64,000 nt of DNA from Citreimonas salinaria (GCF_900107235.1 NZ_FNPF01000006.1:62001-126000), one strand, 5' to 3'; counted from the stretch's first letter, positions 16,101 through 24,935 are shown. The notes: generated by a model from the sequence alone, not told the origin. Numbers and translations: made by a program.

Positions 16101-17426
16101 GGGCTGCCAGTCGAAAGCCAGCTCGCCCGCAAGCGTGGTGCCGACAGCCTGGTCAAGCTCCGGGTTGCCCAGCGACAACTCGTCTGTGTTTAACTCCAGC
16201 GTGCCGGTCACGCTTCCCGCCTCGGGCTCGATCCGCCCGGTACCGTCGAGCGCCACGCGACCGATTTCGACGCTGTCCCGGACGAAGTCCCGCACAGTTC
16301 CGCTCAACTGCCAAGTATCGGAGTCCGCGCGGTCGTATTGCGCCGAAAGCTGCGCCTCGCCCAGCCGGGTCTGCGGCCCGCCCAGCGGCAGCAGCACGGT
16401 GTCCTCGCCCGCGACCGGAGTGATGGCCGCGTCCAGGTTGAAACGCTCCGGCCAGCCGTCGGCCCCGATCTGCGCGCTGCCCGAAAGCTCGAGCGCGGCG
16501 GCTTCCAGCGCCAGCTTGTCCAGCGTTATCGTCCCGTCCGGAAGCCGCGCGCCCGAGGCAACGAGCGTGATGCTGTCGCCCAGGAAATCGCGGTATTCGG
16601 GCGCCAGCAGCGGCGCCAGATTGCCGTCCACATCCACCTCGAAGCCCTGCGCGCCGCTCTCGGTCTCCTGCAGGGCCAGCGTGCCGGTCAGGCGCGGTTC
16701 GCCGCCCGTCTGCAGGCTCAGCGCTGCCTCGAAATCCGAAAGCGTGCCGTCGCCGTCCAGCGTCAGCGACAGCGACTGCCCCTCGGGCAGGTCTATGCGT
16801 TCGGCGACAAGGCCGCCCTGCGGTTCGCGCAATTCCAGGTTCAGCTCCAGTGCGCGGGTCGCGTTCTCGAAGCTTCCTGCAAGCTGCAGGCTCGCGGGGG
16901 CATCGAGCCGCTCGACGGCCAGTTCGACCTCGCCCTCGCCGCCTTCCAGGATGGCCGAGCCGTCTACGGAAAACGCTGCGTCCTCGCCCAGGACCGGCGC
17001 GCCGATTTCGGCCCGGTCGATGGTCAGGTCGGCCAGCCGGATCGCCAGCGGAAGCTCGGGCAGGGTGAACGGCTCGGACGCCTCGGGCGAGGGCAGTCCG
17101 TCGCCGTCGACGGGCACGGGCGGGCGCCGCAGCTCCAGCAAGCCGATCGAGATCTCGTCGATCTCGACGCGCCTGCGCAGCAGCGCCGAGCGCGACCAGA
17201 CCAGCGCGATGTCCTCGGCCGACAGCCAGACGCCCTGCGGGTCCGAAACGGTGATCCGCTCGATCGTGGCCCGCGACGACAGCGCGCCCTCGAAGCCCTG
17301 GATCGACACGCTGCGCCCCTCGGTTGACAGCGCGTCTTCCAGAAGGCCCTGAATGAAGCCGCGGTCGTCGTTCTGTGCCGCCGCCGCCATCGGCAGAAGC
17401 AGCAGGAATGCCAGAATGTATCGCAT
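13179..17426 (-). CDS. tamB: TamB, translocation and assembly module inner-membrane protein
   Basis: The 1415-aa protein spans the periplasm and works with TamA to help insert outer-membrane proteins or move phospholipids. It starts with a hydrophobic signal/anchor (MRYILAFLLLLPMAAAA), continues with many beta-rich repeats of AsmA/TamB type, and ends in the conserved DUF490/TamB domain (about the last 350 residues, with QLRSGLGVDDFDI and a final aromatic FERDY). The open frame runs further upstream, but the ATG at 17426 overlaps the tamA stop by one base (TGATG), which fixes the start and couples the two genes. Confidence 0.88.
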   Translation of the reverse strand: MRYILAFLLLLPMAAAAQNDDRGFIQGLLEDALSTEGRSVSIQGFEGALSSRATIERITVSDPQGVWLSAEDIALVWSRSALLRRRVEIDEISIGLLELRRPPVPVDGDGLPSPEASEPFTLPELPLAIRLADLTIDRAEIGAPVLGEDAAFSVDGSAILEGGEGEVELAVERLDAPASLQLAGSFENATRALELNLELREPQGGLVAERIDLPEGQSLSLTLDGDGTLSDFEAALSLQTGGEPRLTGTLALQETESGAQGFEVDVDGNLAPLLAPEYRDFLGDSITLVASGARLPDGTITLDKLALEAAALELSGSAQIGADGWPERFNLDAAITPVAGEDTVLLPLGGPQTRLGEAQLSAQYDRADSDTWQLSGTVRDFVRDSVEIGRVALDGTGRIEPEAGSVTGTLELNTDELSLGNPELDQAVGTTLAGELAFDWQPGEPLSITGIDLGGSDYGVTGSLTVNGLEDQLGIRIAPNLEINADRLARFAPLTGLDLAGAAELAVNGRITPLTGAFDLNLRGTTQDLTTGIERLDPLLSGEAVVEVNAVRNERGFQVAPLRVQTEALRLEATGQLGGDDGSLSLDLRLTETGDVIPGLSGVTTLSAEATQQPSGWQVSVSGDAPGQTILRYDGTIEPDTADGPFLSGTLEAAIGELSAFSDLAGRPLSGAINLTATGNAAPAAPSFDIVAEAVATDLNLGIEALAPLLEGRTEIMLDAALDADGTLVIDSLELDGRSLSGSVDGRIADSGGAVAMDLRLADIGLLAPQLSGPVTLEGTAQSDGGPWTVDIDAGGPGGIAATIDGTIEPDTPQGPRFEGAIDASIDQLSALSRIAGRPLGGAVSLTATGTVTPQAPAFDLETEIVARDLSLGLADVDSLLRGRTEIALDAALTEDGLLAIETLRVDGQQITASVDGQFSGTTANLDIDARLANLGVLVPQFPGAVSISGTARSDGGPFRVDLDTDGPGGINAAVDGTVARDVSSVNLSIDGNAPLALANPFIAPRTLEGTAQFDLSVNGRPALSSVSGTVTTANGQLALPTLGLALENIDATARLNGERAQVDLTAALASGGSVTVQGPIGLSAPYNADLAIRLRNAELRDPQLYETEADARLTLSGPLTGPARARIAGTVTLDEAELRIPQIGPSYEILEGLRHVNPPADVRRTLQFAGLRPSGEAERPSDVGFPVDLVIEAPDRIFVRGRGLDAELGGTLRLTGTTTDLVPVGQFDLIRGRLDLLGQRLTLDEGSVALRGSFDPVVNFVARAEAEGTEIRIAITGFASSPELTITSSPDLPQDEALALLLFGRDAGSLSALQALQLAAAVRTLSGRGGLGLTEQLRSGLGVDDFDISTDAEGNAEARVGAYISRNIYTGVTVGSDGESAVTLNLDVTDDVTVRGRAGSDGDTALGIYFERDY

Positions 17427-19273
17427 CAAAATGCCTGTCCGAGCCCGAGATAGACCTGGACCCCCTCTCCGGTGCCGCCCGAGACGGGGCCCGCCACATC
17501 CAGCCGCAGCGGCCCGATCGTGGTGTCGTAGCGCAGGCCAAGCCCCGCGCCGGAATGCCAGTCGCCGTCGTCGAAGCCGAACGGTTCGGACCCGACATAG
17601 CCCACGTCGTAGAAGCCCACGACGCTGATGTTCTCGCGCACGCCCACGCGCAACTCGCCGGACAGTCCGGCAAAGCTGCGCCCGCCCAGGTCGATGCCGT
17701 CGTAGTCCGCGTCGAGTGATCGGAACGGCTGGCCGCGCACGGTGCCTCCGCCGCCCGAGTAGAACAGGAATTCGGGCGGAGCCTCCAGCGCGTCCGGCCC
17801 CAGCACAGCACCAAGCTGCGCGCGCGCCGCCAGAACCACGTTGTCGCCCACCGCGCGATAGGCGCGGGCGTCCAGTTCGGAACGCGCGCCGGCATCGCCC
17901 TCGCCGCCAAGATAGGCGAAGGGTTCGACCTCGGCGCGCAGGAAATACCCCTCGGTCGCGCTCAGCGCGCTGTCGCGACGGTCCCATTCCAGCGAGGTGG
18001 GAAAACTGAGCAGGGTGAATTCGCGCTCGGGGTAATCGCCGTCCGCGTCGCGCGGGAGGAAACGGTCGGTAACGCGCGAGTTGCGCAGGGCGATGCCCAG
18101 CGAGCCGGTCAGCGCGTCCGAGAATTCCCGTGTCGCCCCCAATTCGAGCCGGAACGTGCGTTCGATAAAGTCGGGCTCGTCGAGGTATTCGGCCGCCGCC
18201 AGCGCGAAGAAGCGCGTATCGGGGCCGTAGACGGCGGGTTTCTCAAACCGCGCGGACAGCGAGTAGTCCGGCCCGCCCCACTGGCCGCCAAGCTGCGCGG
18301 CCTCGCCCTCGATCCGCAGGCGTTCGGCGCCGCCCAGGATGTTGCGGTGCAGCCAGAAGCCGGTCAGCGTCAGGCCCTGCAGGCTGGATATCTCGGCGCC
18401 GGCGCCGATGCGGCGCGGCTCGCGGTCGATGACGTCGATGGTGAAGTCCAGCGTTCCGTCGACGTTCGGCACCTCGGCCTCGGTGATCGTGGCGCTGCGG
18501 AAGGTGCCCGTGCGGCGCAGCCGGTCGGCCGCCCGTTCCACCTCGTCGGGCGAAAACGTCTCGCCGCGCGGGATGCCCGCGATCTGGCGCACCCGCGGCG
18601 CGCGCACGTCGCTCTGGCCGCGCACGACGACGTCGCCGAAGCGCAGGCGCTGCCCCGGCGCAACGCGGACAATCACGTCGAGCCGGTTGCGTTCGTGCCG
18701 GGCGATGATGTCTTGGTCGACGACCTCGGCCTTGGCAAAGCCCAGCTCTTCCCAACTGTCCACGGTCGATTGGACGGCGTCGCGGGCGGCGATAGCCAAG
18801 GCGGGTTCGCCGGTGCGGAAGTCCTCGAACGGCTCGGCGGTCGGGGGGCGGGGGGCGATGTCGGTCACGCCGAATGCGAACCGCGTGCCAGGCTCGACAA
18901 TCACTTGCACGGTTTCCACCGTCTCGGGCGCAACCAGCGGGGGCACGGTCGCCGCTTCGCGGCCGTCCAGCAATATCCTGACCGCTGCGCCATAGTAGCC
19001 GCGGGCGTAAAGCACTTCGAGCAGGCGGGCGTAATCGGCCTGCGCCGCGGCCAGCACTTCGTCACCATCCTGGCGGGCGTCCGGCGCCAGATCGCCCAGC
19101 AGCAGCGCATCGACCAGGCCGTCGCGAAGTTCAGGGCGTTGATCCGCCTCGGGCAGCCGCAGGATCACCCGTTCGAAGGCGGCGGCGGGCAGAGCACCCG
19201 CTGCGGTTATGGCGGCCGCGCAAATCCAGGCGGCGGGCCGAATCTGGCGGAGGCGAAAAAATGGCTTCATCAT
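17426..19273 (-). CDS. tamA: TamA, Omp85-family outer-membrane assembly protein
   Basis: A 615-aa protein with a Sec signal peptide ending near AGALPAAAFE, POTRA domains over about residues 35-270 (VRVAPGQRLRFGDVVVRG and similar), and a C-terminal 16-strand beta-barrel of the bacterial surface antigen type. The barrel keeps the VRGQPFRSLD motif (VRGY/F-type lid-lock motif) and ends in a Phe (LGLGQAF), as outer-membrane proteins should. It is upstream of and coupled to tamB. It lies 143 bp downstream of irr on the same strand. Confidence 0.9.
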   Translation of the reverse strand: MMKPFFRLRQIRPAAWICAAAITAAGALPAAAFERVILRLPEADQRPELRDGLVDALLLGDLAPDARQDGDEVLAAAQADYARLLEVLYARGYYGAAVRILLDGREAATVPPLVAPETVETVQVIVEPGTRFAFGVTDIAPRPPTAEPFEDFRTGEPALAIAARDAVQSTVDSWEELGFAKAEVVDQDIIARHERNRLDVIVRVAPGQRLRFGDVVVRGQSDVRAPRVRQIAGIPRGETFSPDEVERAADRLRRTGTFRSATITEAEVPNVDGTLDFTIDVIDREPRRIGAGAEISSLQGLTLTGFWLHRNILGGAERLRIEGEAAQLGGQWGGPDYSLSARFEKPAVYGPDTRFFALAAAEYLDEPDFIERTFRLELGATREFSDALTGSLGIALRNSRVTDRFLPRDADGDYPEREFTLLSFPTSLEWDRRDSALSATEGYFLRAEVEPFAYLGGEGDAGARSELDARAYRAVGDNVVLAARAQLGAVLGPDALEAPPEFLFYSGGGGTVRGQPFRSLDADYDGIDLGGRSFAGLSGELRVGVRENISVVGFYDVGYVGSEPFGFDDGDWHSGAGLGLRYDTTIGPLRLDVAGPVSGGTGEGVQVYLGLGQAF

Positions 19274-19416
19274 TCGTTAACGGTAGGCCACCGCGCGCGA
19301 AACCGCTACGGCCAGCGCGCACCTTTTTGCCGCGACGTCGACGAATATCGGCAAGGTTTCGCGCGCCGGATCACGTCGCCGCGGCACCGCGCTTCACGTA
19401 CGGGGCAGGCGTGCGG

Positions 19417-19833
19417 TCAGGTCCGGCGCAGGCGGATGACTACGTCGACCGACGTGATCTCGGCGCCTTCGGGCGTCTTCGGGAGGCGCGCGATCTCGAG
19501 CTCTTCGGACGGCGCGTCGGTCAGGCGCGCGTCGTCTTCCCAGAAGAAATGCGGATGGTCGTGCATGTTCGTGTCGAAATAGCTTTTCGATCCGTCCACG
19601 GTGACCTCCTGCATCAGGCCGGCCTCGCAGAACGCCTTGAGCGTGTTATAGACCGTCGCCAGCGAGACGCGTTCGCCGCGCTCCTTGGCGGACTCGAAAA
19701 GGCTTTCGGCGGTGACGTGGCGATCCTTGCCATCCCCGACCAGCAGCGATGCCAGCGCGATGCGCTGGCGCGTCGGGCGCAGCGCGCTTTGCGAAAGCCA
19801 ATCCCGGCCGCGCTGGACCGCATCATCCGTCAT
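19417..19833 (-). CDS. irr: Fur-family iron response regulator Irr
   Basis: A 138-aa transcription factor that in alphaproteobacteria senses haem/iron status and controls iron genes. The winged helix covers residues 18-80 ([26 protein letters not shown] recognition helix). The metal/haem region is [12 protein letters not shown], with the His cluster but without the CxxC zinc pairs of Fur. Upstream ATG and TTG codons extend the frame to 19887, but only the ATG at 19833 has a Shine-Dalgarno (AAAGG, eight bases before). It is divergent from fabA, the usual order in Rhodobacteraceae. Confidence 0.82.
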   Translation of the reverse strand: MTDDAVQRGRDWLSQSALRPTRQRIALASLLVGDGKDRHVTAESLFESAKERGERVSLATVYNTLKAFCEAGLMQEVTVDGSKSYFDTNMHDHPHFFWEDDARLTDAPSEELEIARLPKTPEGAEITSVDVVIRLRRT

Positions 19834-20009
19834 GTCTGAGACCTTTGCCATACTGGTCATATAAAGGTCGCGGCGCCGGAAATTCAATCGGTTTCGATGG
19901 TTTCGCGCGCGGACATGCGGTCGCGGCGATGGTCGCGCGCCCTTGTCACCGTCAGCCGGCGGGTGGTAAAGGCCATCGACAGACGCAACAGCAAGCAGGG
20001 GCGCGCCGC

Positions 20010-20519
20010 ATGGCCGAGTATCCGACCAGTTTCGGCAAGGAAGACCTTCTGAAATGCGCGCGGGGCGAGCTGTTCGGGCCGGGCAATGCCCAGCTGCCGC
20101 TGCCGCCGATGCTGATGATGGACCGGATCACCGACATCTCGGGCGACGGCGGGGCGCACGGCAAGGGCCACGTGGTGGCCGAGTTCGACATCACACCCGA
20201 CCTGTGGTTCTTCGAGTGCCACTTTCCCGGCAATCCGATCATGCCGGGCTGCCTGGGTCTCGACGGGCTGTGGCAGCTGACCGGGTTCAACCTGGGCTGG
20301 CGCGGCTGGAAGGGGCGCGGCTACGCGCTGGGCGTGGGTGAGGTCAAGCTGACCGGCATGGTCCGGCCCGACCGCAAGATGCTGACCTATTACGTCGACT
20401 TCACCAAGGCCGTGCAGACCCGCCGGCTGACCATGGGCGTGGCCGACGGCCGCGTCGAGGCGGATGGCGAGACCATCTACCAGGTCAAGGACATGAAGGT
20501 CGCGCTGAGCGAGAGCTGA
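20010..20519 (+). CDS. fabA: 3-hydroxydecanoyl-ACP dehydratase/isomerase FabA
   Basis: FabA dehydrates 3-hydroxydecanoyl-ACP and isomerises trans-2- to cis-3-decenoyl-ACP, the branch point of anaerobic unsaturated fatty acid synthesis. The 169-aa length matches E. coli FabA (172 aa). The active-site His71 and Asp85 are in [20 protein letters not shown], and the PMLMMDRI segment is present. The ATG follows CAGGGGCG. A weak promoter (TTGTCA at 19943, 17 bases, GTAAAG) lies in the gap to irr. FabB would normally follow directly; here a PhzF gene on the other strand intervenes. Confidence 0.92.
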   Translation: MAEYPTSFGKEDLLKCARGELFGPGNAQLPLPPMLMMDRITDISGDGGAHGKGHVVAEFDITPDLWFFECHFPGNPIMPGCLGLDGLWQLTGFNLGWRGWKGRGYALGVGEVKLTGMVRPDRKMLTYYVDFTKAVQTRRLTMGVADGRVEADGETIYQVKDMKVALSES

Positions 20520-20530
20520 GCCCGCTGGCA

Positions 20531-20582
20531 GGTGTCCCACGATGGGACATGCAGGCGTCTTAGCAAAATCAATGGCTTGCAG
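20531..20582 (+). repeat. 52-bp intergenic repeat, copy 1
   Basis: This element matches 40592-40643 at 45 of 52 positions without gaps. It consists of a hairpin (TGTCCCA, three bases, TGGGACA), a variable 9-11-base linker and the constant block AGCAAAATCAATGG followed by C/T and TTGCAG. It begins 12 bases after the fabA stop and sits between fabA and the convergent PhzF gene. Confidence 0.7.
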
Positions 20583-20680
20583 GGTCACTTTAACGCTTAT
20601 TCAACGATTCGGCGCAATGGAAGCACTTCTCCGAAGCGCCGGCCCTCGCGTTTCGCGGTGCGGGATCGCAGGGCCCGGGG

Positions 20681-21577
20681 TCACGGAATCCTGATCCTGC
20701 CCGAGGAGATCCGCACGGCAGAGCCGCCAATCCGCACGGCCGCGAGGGTTCCGTCCTGCATCATGAGCCGCGCCTGAATCTCCGAGCGGCGCCCCATTTC
20801 GACGCCCTGCGTGACCCGGATGGATGTCTCGTCACGCGTGCAGTGGCCATGATCGGCCAGCAGGCCCGCGAAGGTCACGACAGCCGATCCGGTTGCCGGA
20901 TCTTCCGGTGTTCCGCCCGCCGGCGAGAACATCCGCGCACGGAATCCGTCCTTCGGGTCCGAAGCGAAGAGCCATGCGCTGATCGTGCCCGCGCGTTCGG
21001 TCAGCCTGTCCCAGCTGCTTCCGGCCGGCCGGGCCCGCCCCAAGGCGTCGACGGAGGCAACGGGAACGAGCAGGTAGGACGGCCCGGCCTGCCAGACCTC
21101 GGGCATCGCCGCCGTCGCATTGCCGATTTCGCCGGGTTCGAGCCCGAGCGCGTCCGCGGCCAGCGCCGTGTCCGCCACCACGCGCTCCCGCACCGGAAGG
21201 AGCGGCGCCGTGAATTCCGCGGTCACCCGGCCGTTCACCCTTTGCACGACGACCGGAACCACGCCCGCCCTTTCCTCGAGCCGCATCTCAACCGTCGCAT
21301 CGGCCTTGGCGTCGAGCAGACCCGAAAGATGGATCGCGCAGCCGATGGTGGGGTGGCCGGCGAAGGGTATCTCGGCCTTCGGGAAGAAGATGCGCACTTT
21401 CGCGGTGTTTGCCGGATCGTCGGGCGGCATGACGAAGATCGTCTCGGAGAGATTGAGCTCTTGCGCCAGGACCTGCATCTGGTCCGCCGTGAGAGCGTCG
21501 GCGTGCGGCACGATCGCGAGCGGATTTCCCAGAAACGGAGCCTCGGTGAACACATCGTAGGTGAGCAGTTCAAGCAT
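20681..21577 (-). CDS. PhzF-family isomerase-like protein
   Basis: The 298-aa protein has the two-domain PhzF fold markers: the proposed catalytic Glu45 in LSETIFV, FAGHPTIGCA near residue 73, and DPATGSA near residue 242. PhzF isomerises an intermediate of phenazine synthesis, but most family members in bacteria without phenazine genes have unknown substrates, and no phz genes are here. The frame is open to 21805; ATG at 21577 is chosen because the family consensus begins right there. The gene sits on the opposite strand between fabA and fabB, which are normally adjacent in this order. Confidence 0.82.
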   Translation of the reverse strand: MLELLTYDVFTEAPFLGNPLAIVPHADALTADQMQVLAQELNLSETIFVMPPDDPANTAKVRIFFPKAEIPFAGHPTIGCAIHLSGLLDAKADATVEMRLEERAGVVPVVVQRVNGRVTAEFTAPLLPVRERVVADTALAADALGLEPGEIGNATAAMPEVWQAGPSYLLVPVASVDALGRARPAGSSWDRLTERAGTISAWLFASDPKDGFRARMFSPAGGTPEDPATGSAVVTFAGLLADHGHCTRDETSIRVTQGVEMGRRSEIQARLMMQDGTLAAVRIGGSAVRISSGRIRIP

Positions 21578-21956
21578 GTGGCGAATCCTGCGCGGGTTCC
21601 TCGGACGGGGGCAGCGTCCGGAAGACCACCGGGCCGCGGCTCCGCGCGTCCCGCGGCGCGATCCGGCGGCCTGCGAAGACTGTGTCCGCATGGTCCCGCG
21701 CGGGTCGCCACGGGCGCCCGGAACGACAATCGCTACCATGAAAACCGCCACCCGCACGGGCGCCCCTTCCGCCGGGCGTCGAGGCCCGGCGCCGATTCCA
21801 GCCATACGTCACGTTAATGCAGGCGGGGCGGAATGCCCAAATCCAAACCCGCCCGCGTTGTTTTTCCGGCGATCCCGCCTGCCGAGGGTGGCCGCGCGTC
21901 TTGCCCTTACCCGGAGCGATGCCCTACACACGGCCTGACATTTGAATGGAGGCCGC
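21578..21956. other. 379-bp gap between the PhzF gene and fabB
   Basis: No supported coding frame. It must hold the divergent promoters of the PhzF gene and of fabB, which is cut off from fabA's promoter. A weak candidate for fabB is TTGCCC (21901-21906), 18 bases, TACACA (21925-21930). The G+C-rich half next to PhzF has several short overlapping inverted repeats without a clear single hairpin. Confidence 0.4.
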
Positions 21957-23186
21957 ATGCGCCGTGTCGTCGTCACAGGGCTCGGGATCGTTTCGAGCAT
22001 CGGAAACAATGCGCAGGAGGTCCTGGCCTCGCTGAAGGCCGGCCGCTCGGGCATCACCGCCAACGAGCAGATGAAGGAACACGGGTTCCGCAGCCAGGTG
22101 GCGGGCTCGATCGACATCGACGTGTCCGAGCATATCGACAAGCGCACGCTGCGCTTCATGGGGCCGGGTGCCGCCTACGCGCATATCGCCATGCAGCAGG
22201 CGATCGCGGACAGCGGGCTTGAGGAATCAGACATCGTCAACCAGCGCACCGGCCTCGTGGCCGGGTCGGGCGGGCCGTCGACCAGCGCCATGCTGGCCGC
22301 GCACGAGACGGTGCTGAAGACCGGCGGGACCAAGCGCGTCGGCCCCTTCGCGGTGCCGAAATGCATGTGCTCGACCGTCAGCGCGAACCTCAGCACGGCG
22401 TTCAAGATCAAGGGCATCAACTACTCGATCACCAGCGCCTGCTCGACCTCGCTGCATTGCATCGGCAACGCGGCCGAGCAGATCATGATGGGCAAGCAGG
22501 ACGTGATGTTCGCCGGCGGCGGAGAAGAGCTCGACTGGACGCTGTCGTGCCTGTTCGACGCGATGGGCGCGATGTCGTCGAAGTTCAACGACACGCCCGA
22601 GAAGGCCAGCCGCGCCTTCGACGAGAAGCGCGACGGGTTCGTGATCTCGGGCGGCGGCGGCATGCTGGTGCTGGAGGACCTGGAGCACGCCCGCGCGCGC
22701 GGTGCGAAGATCTACGCCGAGGTGACAGGCTACGGCGCGACCAGCGACGGCGCGGACATGGTCGCCCCCAGCGGCGAGGGCGGCGAGCGCGCCATGCGCA
22801 TCGCGCTGTCCACGCTGCCCGAGGATCGCAAGATCAGCTACATCAACGCGCACGGCACCTCGACCCCCGTGGGCGACGTGGGCGAGATCGAGGCCGTGCG
22901 GCGGGTCTTCGGCGAGGGGAGCACGCCGCCGGTGTCGTCGACGAAGTCGATGACCGGCCACAGCCAGGGCGCGACCGGCGCGCAGGAGGCGATCTACTGC
23001 CTGCTGGCGCTCGAGAACGATTTCATCATCCCCTCGATCAACGTCGAGACGCTGGACCCGAAGCTGAAGCCCGAGGAGATCGCCACCGAGTGCGTCGAGA
23101 ACGCGGGGCTGGATTCGGTGATGACCAACTCGTTCGGGTTCGGCGGCACGAACGGCTCGATGGTGCTGTCGCGCTACCGCGACTGA
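21957..23186 (+). CDS. fabB: 3-oxoacyl-ACP synthase I FabB
   Basis: FabB elongates unsaturated (and saturated) acyl-ACP chains and accepts the cis-3-decenoyl-ACP made by FabA. The 409-aa protein carries the catalytic triad of the family: Cys162 in [11 protein letters not shown], one His in [11 protein letters not shown] and one in [10 protein letters not shown], plus the C-terminal [11 protein letters not shown] loop. The ATG at 21957 has TGGAGG four bases upstream; an in-frame TTG at 21942 is not needed. Its last codons are duplicated just downstream (23193-23209). Confidence 0.93.
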   Translation: MRRVVVTGLGIVSSIGNNAQEVLASLKAGRSGITANEQMKEHGFRSQVAGSIDIDVSEHIDKRTLRFMGPGAAYAHIAMQQAIADSGLEESDIVNQRTGLVAGSGGPSTSAMLAAHETVLKTGGTKRVGPFAVPKCMCSTVSANLSTAFKIKGINYSITSACSTSLHCIGNAAEQIMMGKQDVMFAGGGEELDWTLSCLFDAMGAMSSKFNDTPEKASRAFDEKRDGFVISGGGGMLVLEDLEHARARGAKIYAEVTGYGATSDGADMVAPSGEGGERAMRIALSTLPEDRKISYINAHGTSTPVGDVGEIEAVRRVFGEGSTPPVSSTKSMTGHSQGATGAQEAIYCLLALENDFIIPSINVETLDPKLKPEEIATECVENAGLDSVMTNSFGFGGTNGSMVLSRYRD

Positions 23187-23209
23187 ACGGCGTGTCGCGC
23201 TACCGCGAC
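23167..23209 (+). repeat. 17-bp direct repeat across the fabB stop
   Basis: TGTCGCGCTACCGCGAC occurs at 23167-23183 (coding LSRYRD at the FabB C-terminus) and again at 23193-23209 in the gap before fabI, 26 bp apart. It looks like a small tandem duplication. Confidence 0.7.
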
Positions 23210-23242
23210 GGGCACGACAACCACACGACGCGAGGGGCGGCG

Positions 23243-24043
23243 ATGACGATCGATCTGAAGGGCAAGCGCGGGCTTGTCATGGGCGTGGCGAACGAGCGGT
23301 CGATCGCCTGGGGCATCGCCAAGGCCTGCGCCGAGGCGGGGGCCGAACTGGCCTTCACCCACCAGGGAGAGGCCTTCGGCAAGCGGCTGGAGCCGCTGGC
23401 GGCCTCGGTCGGCAGCGATTTCATGGTCGACGTGGACGTGACCGACGACGCGTCGCTCGACCGCGCCTTCGAGGCGCTGGCGGCGCGCTGGGACCGGCTG
23501 GATTTCCTGGTCCACGCCATCGCCTATTCCGACAAGTCCGAGCTGCAGGGCCGCGTCCTGAACACCAGCCGCGCGAACTTCCGCAACTCGATGGACATCT
23601 CGGTCTACAGCTTCCTCGACGTGGCGCGCCGGGCGCATCCGCTGATGAAGGACCACGGCGGGACGCTGCTGACGCTGACCTACATGGGCTCGACCCGGGT
23701 GACGCCGAACTACAACGTCATGGGCATCGCCAAGGCCGCGCTGGAATCCGGCGTGCGCTACCTGGCCAACGACCTGGGCCGCGACGGCATCCGCGTGAAC
23801 GCCATCAGCCCGGGCCCGATGAAGACACTGGCGGGGGCAGCCATCGGCGGTGCGCGGCGCACCTACAAGCACACCGACCAGAACGCGCCGCTGGGCAGCA
23901 ATGCCACCCTCGAGGCCGTTGGCGGCACCGCGGTCTGGCTGGCTTCGGAGGCGGGCGCCTTCACCACCGGAGAGATCATCATGGTCGATGGCGGCTATCA
24001 CGTGCTGGGCATGCCGCAATTCGACAAGCTGCCCGGGGCGTGA
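23243..24043 (+). CDS. fabI: enoyl-ACP reductase FabI
   Basis: FabI carries out the last reduction of each fatty acid elongation cycle with NADH. The 266-aa short-chain dehydrogenase-like protein has the FabI variant nucleotide motif (GVANERSIAWGIAKA, residues 14-28) and the catalytic Tyr147, Tyr157 and Lys164 (TYMGSTRVTPNYNVMGIAK). It follows fabB by 56 bp with GAGGGGCGG before the ATG, probably in one operon. It is the classic target of triclosan-type inhibitors in other bacteria. Confidence 0.93.
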   Translation: MTIDLKGKRGLVMGVANERSIAWGIAKACAEAGAELAFTHQGEAFGKRLEPLAASVGSDFMVDVDVTDDASLDRAFEALAARWDRLDFLVHAIAYSDKSELQGRVLNTSRANFRNSMDISVYSFLDVARRAHPLMKDHGGTLLTLTYMGSTRVTPNYNVMGIAKAALESGVRYLANDLGRDGIRVNAISPGPMKTLAGAAIGGARRTYKHTDQNAPLGSNATLEAVGGTAVWLASEAGAFTTGEIIMVDGGYHVLGMPQFDKLPGA

Positions 24044-24074
24044 CGGCCTGGGCACGGGCGGCACGCCGCCCGCG

Positions 24075-24935
24075 TCAGAACCACTGGCCGGGTTCGATGA
24101 ACCCGAGGTCCAGCAACTGGCGCGAGTGCCACTGGAAGGGCACCGAGTTGCGCCAGCGGAACGTGTCGATCGCCTCGCGGCTGTCGGGGTTGAAGCGCAG
24201 TGCCTTGGCCGCGCGGAAGGACATGACCGCCGCCGTCAGGCTGTTGTGCCACGGGCAGGCATAGGTGTTCATCTCCTCGACGCTCAGCGTGTGATCGGGG
24301 CGCAGGGTCAACCCGCGCCGCGCGCGGAACAGCGCGATCCGGTCGATCCGGCGGCGGTCCGGCGGCACGTGTTCCTCGAACCGCCATCGCAGCCCGCCGT
24401 GGATGTCCAGCTGCCGCTCGCGCGGCTTGGCCGTGGCGGGGTCGATGCGCGCGGCGGCGTAGTAGCCCATCCGGTCGAGCCATGCATCGTCCAGCGCCAC
24501 CGCGTCCGGGTGTCGGCCAAGGTCGCCGGCGTAAAGGTCGATCACGTAGGTCAGCATCGCCTCGCGCCGCTCCTGCGCGTGGAAGGACAGCATCTCGCCC
24601 ACGCGGCGCGTCTCGGCGAAGGGGTAGAACAGGAATTCGGCGTTGTAGCCCCAGTAGAACCACCGGCCGGGCGCCGCGTCCGCGATCCGGCTGACGGCGC
24701 GGAGCACGGCATCGGGCTCGGCCGCGTCCAGATCGACGCGGGGCAGGTCCGAGAGGTCCTCGGCCACTGCGAGGTCGGGCGCGCCCAGCAGCACCACCGT
24801 GAGGCCGTGGCGCTGGTGGTGGCGCAGCGTCGCGTCCAGCGCGGCGGAATCCTCGGCGAAGATCAGCGCGACGGGGCCCGGCGGCAGGCCGCGCAGCCCG
24901 CGCCGCGCGAAAGTCTCGACATCCGGATAATGCAC
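24075..24935 (-). CDS. conserved hypothetical protein
   Basis: I do not recognise the family. The 286-aa protein is soluble, with a Rossmann-like start (VALIFAEDSAALDATLRHHQRHGLTVVLLG), then an aromatic-rich middle (RWFYWGYNAEFLFYPFAETRRVGEMLSFHAQERREAMLTYVIDLYAGD) and a C-terminal WHNS...FRWRNSVPFQWHS region with several Trp and His. It may relate to glycosyltransferase-2-like proteins; this is a guess. GTG at 24935 with a weak GGGCGG site is preferred over the GTG at 25010, since the latter would overlap the miaB promoter. It is convergent with fabI. Confidence 0.6.
   Translation of the reverse strand: MHYPDVETFARRGLRGLPPGPVALIFAEDSAALDATLRHHQRHGLTVVLLGAPDLAVAEDLSDLPRVDLDAAEPDAVLRAVSRIADAAPGRWFYWGYNAEFLFYPFAETRRVGEMLSFHAQERREAMLTYVIDLYAGDLGRHPDAVALDDAWLDRMGYYAAARIDPATAKPRERQLDIHGGLRWRFEEHVPPDRRRIDRIALFRARRGLTLRPDHTLSVEEMNTYACPWHNSLTAAVMSFRAAKALRFNPDSREAIDTFRWRNSVPFQWHSRQLLDLGFIEPGQWF

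Noticed and set aside
13179-17987. 1602-aa frame that extends tamB upstream into tamA
   Set aside because: The extra 187 residues are a shadow of tamA. The ATG at 17426, overlapping the tamA stop, gives a clear signal peptide and the normal TamB length.
20532-20777. Small proteins starting MSH-GT-RR-SKINGLQ at 20532 and 40593
   Set aside because: The likeness comes from the 52-bp repeat itself; the frames diverge at once after it and the second runs as an antisense of pyrD.
20681-21577. Phenazine biosynthesis locus
   Set aside because: Only a PhzF-family protein is present. The family is broad and no phzA-E or G genes are near.
23194-23242. Promoter between fabB and fabI from the repeated sequence
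   Set aside because: The repeated 17 bases have no -10 or -35 likeness; a shared fabB-fabI transcript is simpler.
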